Below are positions 10,424-21,661 of a DNA stretch of 64,000 nucleotides, in pieces. Source of the DNA: Medicago truncatula. Taxonomy: Eukaryota > Streptophyta > Magnoliopsida > Fabales > Fabaceae. The stretch is from assembly GCF_003473485.1 (NCBI RefSeq), contig NC_053045.1, forward strand, positions 45,426,494-45,490,493, read 5' to 3'. How positions within the stretch are numbered: position 1 is the stretch's first letter; every line of letters begins with the position of its first letter. The position numbers and the translations under genes were made by a program. Below the pieces are notes generated by a model. It did not search any database. It was not told where the DNA came from and was given only the letters and a program-made list of their open reading frames with translations.

Positions 10424-13400
10424 ATGAAATCAGAACAAGAAAGAATGGTGGAAAAGGGTTCATGTTCCTGCAAACCTGAAGATTTGTTTTCTCCTTGTAA
10501 TATTATTGACTCATGCAAAGAACAGCAAAGGCTAGCATCAGATAATACAAGTATAACTGATCGCTATTTCAAGAGCAGCAAAATAGATTCTTGCAGTAGT
10601 GCGTTTTGTGCAAATGATACTATCTTGGGAGACAAGTGTTTGGTGGAGGATGATAGCGTATCTCAATATTCAATCAATCACATATCTCAGACTGACAATG
10701 AACTCAGCTTTCTTGATACTGATGGGTGGCTTGATATAGACAACTTTGAAGATGTTGATAGGATGATGTTGTAAGAAATTCTCACGTGACACAAGTTTTT
10801 TTCACCTCTTGCTTTGTATGAGTTACCGATCAATGCACAATGATTGCTATAAATACCTGAATATGACTTTTTAAAATTGCAGAAATTATGACTCAACTTT
10901 CGGAATGGAGAGCCTCAATAATGAAGATGAATTCTGCTGGCCCTCATTGTCACATGGAACTGAAGGACCTGATGATGATGCGCTGAAATCGGACTTCAAG
11001 TTTTCATCTGCTGAAGCTAGTTCACCGAAAAATATATCAGACTATAATATGGACCTGAATGACAATATTGAAGGTCTGGCAATTCTTGACTGTGACAAAA
11101 AACCATCACTTTTTGATAAAAAACTGGGGTCTGAAATGGATGTCGATTTTGATGGGGCTGCTACTTCATTATCAACATTTGGCGAGTCAGATGTGAAGTC
11201 GAGTATTACAGATGACCTGATACCTAAACAAAAGGTTCATGTTTTACCTTGGTTTCTGCTTTTCTGAATTCTAAAATACGTACCTGCAATTTCTGCGAAC
11301 TCTTTCACACATACACATGGTGACTTGTATGCACCCACCAAATGAACCTCTCAGAAACATATTGCATAATAAGTTTGAGATCTATCTCTAAACATGCTAG
11401 AGTTGTTGATGCCATTGAATTTATTATTGAATTCTGTTATTACATGCATTCTATGATGAAGGCACTAGATCAGATTAATGTTGTCAACCAATCGTTACTG
11501 TTCTGTGATACGCGATTTAGTACAGAGTGCGGGGTATAGCACTGTGGCATGATGGAGTTGGAATAAGCGACTGTCAACCCAGGACTTGGCTGTGTTTGAC
11601 ATTTCAATGTTATAACTGATAATGTTAGGATTTATGTATTTTATAGAATTAAATTCAGTTGATATCTGCACACAGTATACATCCATCCATTAAACAGAGA
11701 TTTAATTGTTTTTGAAGTTAAAGAGGCCTAACTGGAGGAGGTCCTGGAGAAAGAAAAGAAAGCTAAAAGTGACTATGGATAATATTTGCTTGTGTAATAT
11801 TTTGTGATGTATGTTATGAAGATAAGACAATAATACCATTTTATACTTATATAGCACTTCTAAATTCTAATCCTAATTAATAGAGTTGCAAAGCATAGTG
11901 TGTCAATGGGATCAAGTGATTACAATTTTTTTTCAGCAATCAAGTAATTACATGTTTAATTTGATATTAATTATCTTTTGCGGTAGAAAATCGGGCTTGA
12001 CCTCTACTCAAGTCATCTGTTTTATTTTTGGCTGTTTGTAGCATTGATCAGGTTTATGTTTTATCTTAGAGTTATATAGTAAAAGTAAACTACTCTGACT
12101 GCTCTGTCCATTTAATTCAGGTGTACTTATAAACTGAAATAAACCGTCTCTTAATTTTCATATCATAATCAGTCTCGTTGTATGGCAGATACAAGGGCAG
12201 CTGTTAAAGCAATCAGCAGGTAAGAGAAAAAATAGCTGTCTAAAAGACGGTGATTCTGATTATCCTTATGCCCACGTGGAGCAACATGCTAATCTGAAGC
12301 AACCCTATGAAGTCTCTTCCAGTGGGGTCACTTCCCAGGATAGCATTCACAAACAAATACCAAACACGGATTCTGATTCGCTAGGATGTGTGCAGATACA
12401 AACTCCCCCAGTGCACCCAGATTACGGTCATACTTCAAAGTATACTTCCCTCCTTCCTGCCTCATCTGCATCAAGGTCTGAATATAATGGATATCCATCT
12501 CCTTCATTTAAAGAATCGTCATATGTATCAAATACGGAGAGTTCTCATGGTCATCCTTTAGAGGCTGCTGCCTTGAAAACAAATGATAAGAAAGAAAACT
12601 TATATCATTGCAATGATGCAAACCATATGAGCAGGGGTTTCAAAAGTGATAATATGCAAAATCGTATGCCATTCAAAAGTCCAAGTTCAGCTCAGAAGGT
12701 AGGACGTCAGTTTGAAAATGTGAATGAAGGCCATAGTGAAGTTGGAGAAGTTAGTATAGGATTTTCACCAGAAATAGAATCATCAAATGTGCATGAAAGT
12801 TCATTTAGGAGCTCTGCCTTGGACGAAACGTCACCCGAAGCAGCTAGCTTTCACCTGCTGCAACAGGTTCTGGATCAGGTATTGGAATATTTTGCGATGT
12901 TAAAGTTTGATTATGCGGTCTTTATCATTGTTTCTTGTACTTTGAAGTCAAAGTTAACACACCATGCATTTGACTGATTTCAGTTTCTTCATGATGATTG
13001 AATTCTGTTTTTCATGTTTATGTTAGCATTATTCTCTCATTCTGCCTGCCATATAAATGTTGAAATTATGGTGCTCCCAAAACACATAATGGCAGGCATC
13101 TAACTGATCTACATCTTACCAACTTCTGGTTTAAGGAGGTTTTATTGTGGGTGGTTCAGAGTAAGGCTCTTCTTTAGAGGGGAAAAAGTTATTCCATGTG
13201 GGATTGACTCCTCTAAAGCGAGGATTATTCTTTTAAACTATTGATTAGAAAATCAACAACTGTAATTGTATGCACTGACAATATAGTGAAGTTGTTAAAC
13301 TATTGATTAGAAAATACATGAACATGTATAGTGAAGTTAAATTCTATTAGTGATTTTCAAATAAACGGCTATAACTATACTGATACTTTTTATTCGAAAT

Positions 13401-15228
13401 CTTTCGCAACGTTAAATAGTGGTGCTATAGTGGCTCAGAAGCCAAAAGAGAATCAACTCTCGAACTCTCAATTGAGAACACTCAATTTTATAAACTTACA
13501 GGATGACATTACCTGTAGGAATTGGCCTTAATCCTAGAGACCAATTTACAGTTGAAATAATAGTAGTAATTAATAGAATTTAATTAGTATGCACTGACAG
13601 TGTATAATTATTTTACACATGCATGCAAATATGCAATGATGTGTTGCCACATCAATTAATGAATATGAAAACATATGAGTTGTCGCATTCATTAATTGAT
13701 GTCGCAACACATCGTTGAATGCATGTGTGAAATAACTTTACACTGTCAGTGTATAGCAATTAAACTCTAATTTATAACATGAATTGAAACAGAATCTGGT
13801 AAACTGGAGGTTGTCAAACATGGTGGCCTGATTGGCTTAAAGTCAATGTTAGGGTGGTGCAATGGAGAAACTAGCATTGGTGGTGGCAATGGAGAGGCTA
13901 TGCAATCTTGATATGTAATATCAAGTTATGCTAACTTAATCTGTATCATATAGTGTAGCAGAATTTGAACAAATCGCTATTGTTTTGCGGTATGCTACTT
14001 ACTATTACAAAGTGTTGTCAAATAGTGGCCATAGTGGCACTATAGTGTAGCTGAATTTGAACAGACCCGTGATTGACAACACTATTTCACTCATTTGATA
14101 TTATATACTTTTGTAAACATAGAGTTTCCTTGATTGCAGTTGGACGTTAAAATCAAGTTATGCATAAGGGACAGTCTCTACCGCTTGGCTAAAAGTGCCG
14201 ACCAAAGACATGTTGATGTCAGTGCAAGTGGTTTAATGGGTGATGATGGTGAAGAATGCAAAGGAGGAACGACAGAGGATGCAAACAGGTATGGCTAACT
14301 TATTCATTTTTGATATTTCTGGCTACTAGTCAACAACCATCGACACACTGAAATGCTAATGCAACATACTTTTGAGTGAAAAGTGAAATATTGATGACTT
14401 GGAAAATGAAATATTTTAAGGTCCAAAGAAAATATCATGATCGAACTCTGAATGTCAGGTATAAATAAAACTTGTATGATCAGTCATGCTCCTCTCCTCC
14501 CTTCCCACCTTTTTACTACTTGTTGAAAATGGAATCAAAATTTGCTTAGGAAATTAAACATAACTGTATTTACATTGCAAGAGTTCTAATATGTTTAAGA
14601 ACTCAACAAATTCTTTAAACAAGTTATTCTGAAATACCATATTGCTTCATTTGCAAGTGGTTTTTTTTATTGTTTTTGTTAGGTGTGGGTTCATTTATTT
14701 TTGGGTATATGGCGCAAGTTCATTTCTATGTAATAAATTGTCATGCTTTGTAAAGTATAACTAAGTCAACCCAAAGATGATCATTTAATGTGCACTTCGT
14801 TTCAACTTAAGAAGAAACTTGCAAAGTGTCTAATTTTAATTTTTCATATAAAAAAATATCAATTTTTCATTTTTGTTAGTATAATAATAACACATTTGTA
14901 TACAGGTGTACGGGATTCATGAATTTGGAAACTAATACAAATCCCATTGATCGGTCTATAGCACACTTGCTGTTTCATAGGCCATCAGATCCATCAGTGT
15001 TGCCCCTGAGTGATACTTTACCTTTAAAATCCAGTTTCATGGTATGCATTCCTGAATTACTATAAAACTGCTGGAATGCTTCAACGAAGTAGATAGTTCC
15101 TTTTTGTTGCTAGTCTCACTTTCTGGTTTTATTAACAGATACATGGACCAGTAACTGATCCACCAATATTTGCTGAGAAACAGGCTTGTCAGGAAGAATC
15201 TTCTGCTGGAGTAGAAAATAAGTCTTAA
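10424..15228 (+). CDS. LNK1: LNK1-like night-light-inducible clock coactivator
   Basis: LNK1/LNK2 proteins act in the nucleus as coactivators bound by RVE8/RVE4 MYB factors, linking light to the circadian clock. Exons: 10408-10770 (start ATG 10424), 10883-11234, 12189-12878, 14140-14288, 14906-15041, 15139-15228. They join in frame to 587 residues. Family-like segments are DNELSFLDTDGWLDIDNFED and DSTFGMESLNNEDEFCW near the front, and KLCIRDSLYRLAKSA (from about residue 468) and TNPIDRSIAHLLFHRPSD near the end. The middle is Ser-rich and probably disordered. In the third exon an internal GTAAGA is read through (GKRKN), because using it as a donor breaks the frame. An upstream exon at 10229-10319 encodes a WDEF segment but hits TAG at 10274, so the start used here may skip the family's N-terminal tail. 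LNK2 is the alternative name. Confidence 0.87.
13581..13763. mobile_element. MITE in LNK1-like intron, CACTGACAGTGTA family
   Basis: Imperfect terminal inverted repeats of about 40 bp contain CACTGACAGTGTA at both ends and ACACATGCAT further in. The interior is also partly palindromic. The element is non-coding and lies in the intron 12879-14139. A relative may lie at 55885-56085. Confidence 0.75.
13952..14084. mobile_element. TGTTGTCAA-type MITE, copy A (LNK1-like intron)
   Basis: The segment contains AGCAGAATTTGAAC, AGTGTTGTCAAATAGTGGCC and TAGTGCACTATAG-like words, ending in ATTGACAACACTA. Related copies lie near 55023 and 61327. It is non-coding. Confidence 0.7.
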
Positions 15229-17694
15229 AGGGAATTACCTAGTGATAACTGGAAGTCTGGTGTACAGTGTCTTTTCAATGAAGTCATCCTCTATTGTATA
15301 TATAGTTATTTGGCTTACTCAGATCGATTAATCATTCAGTTTTTGCTTTGATGCCATTACACTGATGTATATTGGGCAAATAGTATGGTAGCATATATTA
15401 TGTAGAGCAATGCTACATACACAGCTCTCTTCACCTAAAAGATATACTTTCAACTTTGATGGTGCAAGCTCGTCGATTTGAGTCTTTGACAAGCCAATCA
15501 ATGGTTCGAGTAATTGTCGCATTTTTTATAGGGATGGGAAAAGGAAATGAGATCAGAACTCCACAATACCAAAATAGTTTTCTTATTGTGTGTACTGTCG
15601 ATCGCCACTCAGTTACCCGCCAAAACGATAAAACGGTTTTCTGCACGTAAAGAGTTGATTGACTTGTTTTATACTGATCTGTCTTGGTGTTTGGCTTGGT
15701 TATTTACTGTTTAACGTTACTTCTTAGAACTAAAAACAGTAGTTGCAAAATATAGTTATAGTGTCAATGATTCTTTATTTTTCGATGTTTTAAAAATTAT
15801 TTGAGTATTACTTTGGAATGTAACGTGGGTATTGCATTGACTGTTTAAATATTTCTATAACTAAACAATCTTGGCAAAGCTAATTTTTATATTTTTTGCT
15901 GTCTTCAAGGCTCGAGCACTTAATTACATGAAAAATGCTAACGAGTGTTCTTAGATAACTTGTTTAGAAGTTTAAAGTGGAAATTCTATCTTGAAAATAT
16001 TTTCTACATGGAATTTATCAAATTATTTCTATTTTTGAATCTTTAATAAGTGCAAGGGTACTTGCTTAACAAAAAATCTGCATCTAATTATAATATTTCA
16101 AAAAATTCTTATGGGAATTACTTCTTAGTGCTCTTGTCTCTTAATGCACTCTAATTTTAATTTTTTTTCATTCATTCCTTCTTTTTCTTCAAACTCTTCT
16201 CTTTTTCCCCCTTCAAACTTGCAAACAAAGGGAAAAAAAGTCTTATGGGTCCATATCAGAGGCTTTAAGGCCAATGGTAAAAAAGAAAAAGAAAATCTCA
16301 TGCAAAGTCGATTGACTAGTTTTTTTTTTTTTGGAGAAGTGATCGATTAGTTTAGTCACCATTTTATTTCTTTTTAATAGTTCTTTCATTTTCAAATTCC
16401 TCTCTTCCATTTTTCTTAAAAAATCTAAATATTTCAACTCCTATTGGTATCACTTGCCTTTTCCTACTTGACAAATGTTTTACTGTTCTTTAAGTTGTTT
16501 CGTAACTTCACTCGCCTTCTTGCCTGATCTTGGAACCTTTGTATATTTTATGCATAGTGCACATGATTGTCATGATCAATCATTCAATTGCTTAATCTGT
16601 TAAGTGTGTTTTCTTAGTATATGCTATCTTTCAATAATTTCTTAGGTGTGCTTTCCTGTGATATACCATCTTTTAATAAGGTTTTGTTTGTTATCATATA
16701 CATGTTCATTTTATATAAATTTTCCTTCACATAGTTCTCTTTGAAAATAATTTTTTTTTTTTTCCTTCTGTTAAACTATCATTTACTCTAGCAGTGTTTC
16801 TCAGTTCTTGTATTTTTCTTATTTCCATAAAAATACGAACACAATATCGTGTACGGAGACGTTTTGTCGAAGCCCTCTTCTCCTTCGATATTCTGAAACC
16901 TTTTCAGCTACATTCTTCTATTTCATATGAAAAGAACGGAAGTAATATGTAAAAAAGAACGGAAGAATTATAAACAAGCTATGTGTATCTCTTGGAAGTA
17001 AGTGGGTTTTCTCCATACATTCTAATTGCTTTCTGGATACTACAACTTGAATTTGTTTCCATTCAATAACAGACATAAATATGTTTTGTGATGCTGTGTT
17101 AAGGTTCAACTTTCAACCCAAGGAGGTGAGAGGCTAACGGTTACTTAAAAGATTCTTGGCATGGTTGGCAGTATATGTGTGAGCGGCAAACATAAATTAT
17201 TGTGTAGATGACAGCTCTTGCTAATCGAAGCACAAAAGCCTCATGTAATGCTCGTGACAGGCCTTGTTAAAACTGTTAGAAATTTTTATTTATAAAAAAC
17301 ATAAAGACTTGTCAAAGTAACCTAAAACCCTAAACAAGCTGTATCTGCAGCTGCAATCTGACAAGTTTAAATCCTAAATTTACTACTCAAAATGACTAAA
17401 ACAACACAGACTGATCAGAGGGAATACCGTTGCATCAATTGCATGAATGTAAATGAAATGTTAAAAGTAACAAATTGACCAGTACAGCATTTGGTAATCT
17501 TGTTCGGAATTCAGATTCGAGAGAGCAACAACAGAAGTCTAACTTCAAATCACTACTATAATATTTGTAGTCATAGTCAGCTTTTACTTCTTTTGACTTC
17601 ATTAACAACAAACTTTGCTAAATTAACAACACTGTCGCAAACTTGCTGGGACATTCTACACAGCATGAAACCTACATAGGAAACACAGATAATG
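15229..17694. other. Intergenic region between convergent genes
   Basis: The first few hundred bases are the probable 3' untranslated region of the LNK1-like gene, and the last few hundred that of the reverse-strand zinc-binding gene. Short open frames around 15456-15650 and 16144-16437 overlap on both strands and show no conserved motif, so I do not call them genes. Confidence 0.5.
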
Positions 17695-20600
17695 CTAATC
17701 AAAGTGTTGCCTTAGCTGCATCTCTGTTTCACTTTTCCAACTTGCATGAGATGATTGGCCCCTCATCCTTTTAGATTTTTCCTTGTCTTTGACTGTTGAT
17801 CCTTTCTTCTTGGCCTCTGCACTTGGTTCCGGCGGAGGGCGATCACCACATACAGGGCAGACCATTCCACGTGCACTGGAGTAGGTTTTGGGAATTCCAC
17901 ACTGCACACACATTCTATAGAGAAAGCGAAGTGCTCAGATCAGACTACAAGTAACCAAAAAACAAAAAATCTACCTACACACATGAAACAGTATGTGATG
18001 CCTCTACATGCCAATTTTGCTTTAAAGGAAAAACATATAAACTAGTATCATAAGTTAGTAAAATATTCCTCATAATGCTGCGAGCAAGTTAGCTCAGAGA
18101 ATAAGGGAAAGTTCATAGTTGTTGATTTTAAAAGCTAATACATTAACACCTCTTGGAAGATACACCTACTGCAAACTTGCATAGGAGTTTTATGCACAGA
18201 CTACATGTAGTATACTTGGTATTTAGATAATGAAATAAAAATAATATTTTCAGGTCCTAACTACTACCTCAGAAAAGAATAATACATACCTCAAAAGCTC
18301 TGCAGCATCTTCAGCATTGGGATTGGTTGCAGTTGGCACCCGCTTGCCTGTTTCAGATGTGCTCACAGTAGCTGGTGTTGGTGGTTGGCCACCATTGATG
18401 TCACTTCTTACTCGCTCATGAATCCCAACTAGTTGAGCTTTTGCCTCTACTACCGCACCTGCCAGATATGCACCCACATCAATAAATATTAATGAAATGG
18501 GCACTATAACTTGCCATTGCTGCATTGGATTTAACCCGATAAGAAATTAAGAGAAGATTCTTCATAAAAAATATTCTAACTGGCCATTAGTTATTCCTGA
18601 TAAAAATACATTTAAGAAATCAGCAGCTTAAGCATTATAAGCCAGATGCATTCCGTTAAGGAAAGGAGGACTATTTAAACTTGATGAACAGCTATGCAAT
18701 TTATTTATTATGTAAGCACTTTGGTTTTTCAGTCTTTCTTTTCTGGTTGACAAAGAGCAGTTTATTAACTTATTAAAGAAAGTAACATCTGTAAAATATA
18801 CCGTACATCATAGATCAAGTGCAGGGAGCATCATTAAGGATTTTATGAACTTTAATCCCAATGATGTCCATGGCCAAAACTTGAGGAGGTGGTCACCAAT
18901 CAAATAGCATTGCATATACAAAATCTATATCTATATTTTATACAATAGAAACTGATGTTGTATGACTTATGGAATGATCAGTTACTGTACCAATCAGCAA
19001 AAGTTAAATCCGTATTGGAGGAAACTTAATATTAAATATAAAATCAATTAGATGTCTTCACTTAACAGATTAAGTTTTATGACTCATGATACACATCATA
19101 ACACAGCTTTATTTCATACTATATCCGCCATTCATACAAATAGGGATGTCAATTTGCATGCGTAAATGGGGAAGAAAGTCCCCTTGAGGCTAGTACGAGG
19201 ACGGGATTATACGCCCACCCCACGGGGAACTGTCCCAGAGTAATTCACTAAAAAATACCTTTTATATGTGTATATACAAGTATTTCATAATTCGTATGTT
19301 ACATTTATTTGTCTACTCACACAATATGTGTAAAAATTCTTTATATGTGATGTTTACTATAATGTCTTTAATATTAACTCTGTTTTCTGTTTTAATTTTA
19401 ATTTTTTTACATGCTATTTGATTAAAAATAATAGAAATAGAAATTTATTTATTTTTTCATGCTGATGGGGGCCGCAAAGGCCACAGGGACTGCGGATCTG
19501 CAAGGATGGGGACAGAGAAGAAAATATCCCCATGGTGAGTAATGGGGATGGGGCACAATTTGGGCGGTGGGGACGGCCACCACATTGAACACCGCTACAT
19601 ACGTGACAATGTTATCCCATAGTTATAGCATGGGAACCTCGTTATTAGCATACACAAATTCTAGCAAATTATTAGAAAAAAAAAATATTAGTGCACTTGC
19701 ACAATAGGAAAAGGCAATAAACTATAAATAAGTCACTAATTATAGAGCAAATCAAATTATTTAGAAACATCATAGCAACAACTGAGTTTAAAATCTTTAA
19801 TCATGGATCATCAATAGAAAGATTAATGAGAGGAGCCAAAGACCATTTGCATAATCACTACTGTGTGCTTCAGATGGACATTGAAGAATTATTTTGAGTT
19901 TGTCAACCTTTCATCAAAGAGCAATATATCTTAGGCAATTCATTTATTTCACATCCACAACCCTTGATTAAATCCCAAGCTTCTTCCCCTAAAATTGGAG
20001 GCAACTCATAGTTATGGCGTTTTTCATTATGTCATTTACTTCTTTTAGTGCCTCTGCAACCACATGCACTGTCTCTTTAAGTTCAATCATTTCAGTGTTG
20101 GTCTCTTTGTTCTTGACCACTTCGGATTTTTCCTTTTTGTCTCTTTAAGTTTAATTATTCCAATGTCGGTCTCCTTGTCTCTTTGCATTTAGGTGACATA
20201 TTGCCTTTGTTTTCTTGTCTCTTTTAAAGTCTTGTAACCATATGCATCAGGTAGCTCGTTGGGACTTTAAAATAGACAAGAAAACAAAGGCAATCTGTCA
20301 CCAAATAAGACTTCATTGAACCTTTTCAAGATATTGATAACAATGTTGCTTGGAATGAGGTGAATTTGGAGAAATTTGATGCTTATGTTAATGGTAATGA
20401 CATAAAATATGATTTTTCTGCACCCAAAATGCAATCACTAGATCCTTCGCTCATAGTATGTTGTGGTAAAAGGAAGAAATCCAAAGTGGTTAAGAACAAA
20501 GAAACCAACAATCGAACTTAAAGAGACAATGCACATGGTTGCAGAGGCACTCAGAGAAGGAAATGACATAATGAGAGAACGTCGTAACTTTTAGTTGCCT

Positions 20601-21661
20601 CCAATTTTAGGGGAAGAAACTTGGAATTTAATCAAGGATTGTGCATGTGAAGTAAATGAATTGCTTAAGATCTATTGCGCTTTAATGACTGAGGTGGACA
20701 GACTCGGAATAATTCTTCAACGTCCAACTGAAGCACGCAAAGTAGTGATTACGCAAATAATATTTCTTTTAAAACTTAGTGGTTGATATGATATTTCTAA
20801 GTATCTTGTTTACTGTTTAATTACTTATAATATGGAATTTATCACTTTTCCTATTGCACTAAAAAGTTTTGAAAGTGCTCTAATATTGGATATTTTGTGT
20901 TTGTTCATATGGAGTTTTGTGTTTATTGACTTTTCATGTTTCATTGTTTATAGAGCATTCATGTTTGATATATAATTTGGTTTATATTTTCGATTATACA
21001 TTATATGTAGTTTAATTATAAATTTGGTTTATTTATTTGATTTGATTATACATTATATATAGTTTTTAGTTATAAAGAGAGTAGTTTTAAAATCATAACA
21101 CACTATTGTAAGGAAAACAAAGTAAATTAGTTTTAAAATCCATCTCATTTGTTCAATCAAACATGCCCTAACACACAAGAACATAGCTGAGATTAAATAA
21201 ATAGAATAGAATACCAGTGGGTAAATCCCTCTTCTCCTTTCGATGCCTCCTTGAACTTCGTTGATGATCATTTTGTGGTGGATTGAATTCTCCAGTGCTA
21301 TGGTTGAGGAATTGAGGTGGTCCTGGAATCTCAATTGAGAAAAACGGAACAAAGAGGTTCAATAACTAGGAGGAGCAAGATTTCAAATTTTAAGATTTAT
21401 AAAACTTAAGAGTTTATGAAATTAGAAGGAAATTACTTCGGAAAAAGCGTCGAACGCAGAAGGAAGACCGGAAGCGGAAGGAGGTGGGGGATGGTGGTCG
21501 AATATGGATCTATCCCCCAAAGATGGATGTGATGCGGCGGAGGGTTCGGCGGAGTTATAGTCCGCGTCGTCTTGGTCGTCGGAGACGGAATTGTGGATGT
21601 GAGGTTGATCTTCTTCTTCTTCTTCGGCGGAAGAATAGCCTTGAATAAGTGATAAGCTCAT
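17695..21661 (-). CDS. Conserved plant protein with CxxC-CxxC zinc-binding C-terminus, function unknown
   Basis: Exons in transcript order: 21661-21437, 21329-21215, 18458-18290, 17914-17695, giving 242 residues in one frame. The start is the first ATG (MSLSLIQGYSS). The N-terminus is very acidic and Pro-rich (SSAEEEEEDQ, HHPPPPSASGLP). A basic patch follows (QRSSRRHRKEKRD), then EAKAQLVGIHERVRSDI, and a compact C-terminal motif CVQCGIPKTYSSARGMVCPVC with two CxxC pairs suited to one zinc ion. A Lys-rich end (STVKDKEKSKRMRG) may be a nuclear targeting signal. I recognise the pattern as conserved in plants but cannot give it a function. The acceptor of exon 2 (TTGAG/ATT) is atypical; the alternative CAG three codons later shifts the frame. 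Intron 2 (18459-21214) holds transposon debris. Confidence 0.82.
19142..19605. repeat. GC-rich dispersed repeat of unknown family
   Basis: Two GC-rich blocks (about 19142-19250 and 19465-19605) rich in GGGGA/TCCCC words flank an AT-rich centre in intron 2 of the zinc-binding gene. The blocks are partly complementary, suggesting a decayed inverted-repeat element. There is no coding frame. Confidence 0.5.
19962..20790. mobile_element. Palindromic MYB/SANT-like transposon-protein remnant
   Basis: The plus-strand arm, about 20320-20790, reads as a broken protein including NLEKFDAYVNGNDIKYDFSA, then ELKETMHMVAEALREGNDIM (about 20514-20575), then LPPILGEETWNLIKDCACEV after a stop near 20592. This resembles the C-terminal half of MYB/SANT-like proteins associated with plant PIF/Harbinger elements. 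The left arm, about 19962-20130, is a near-copy of about 20473-20645 in the opposite direction. A second inverted pair occurs around 20190-20225 and 20262-20300. The result is a large imperfect palindrome inside an intron. Stops and frameshifts show it is not functional. Confidence 0.65.

Noticed and set aside
12211-12220. CAG/GTAAGAG as a splice donor in the third LNK1-like coding exon
   Set aside because: Reading through gives LLKQSAGKRKN and keeps the frame into the long family-like exon, whereas splicing here would break it.
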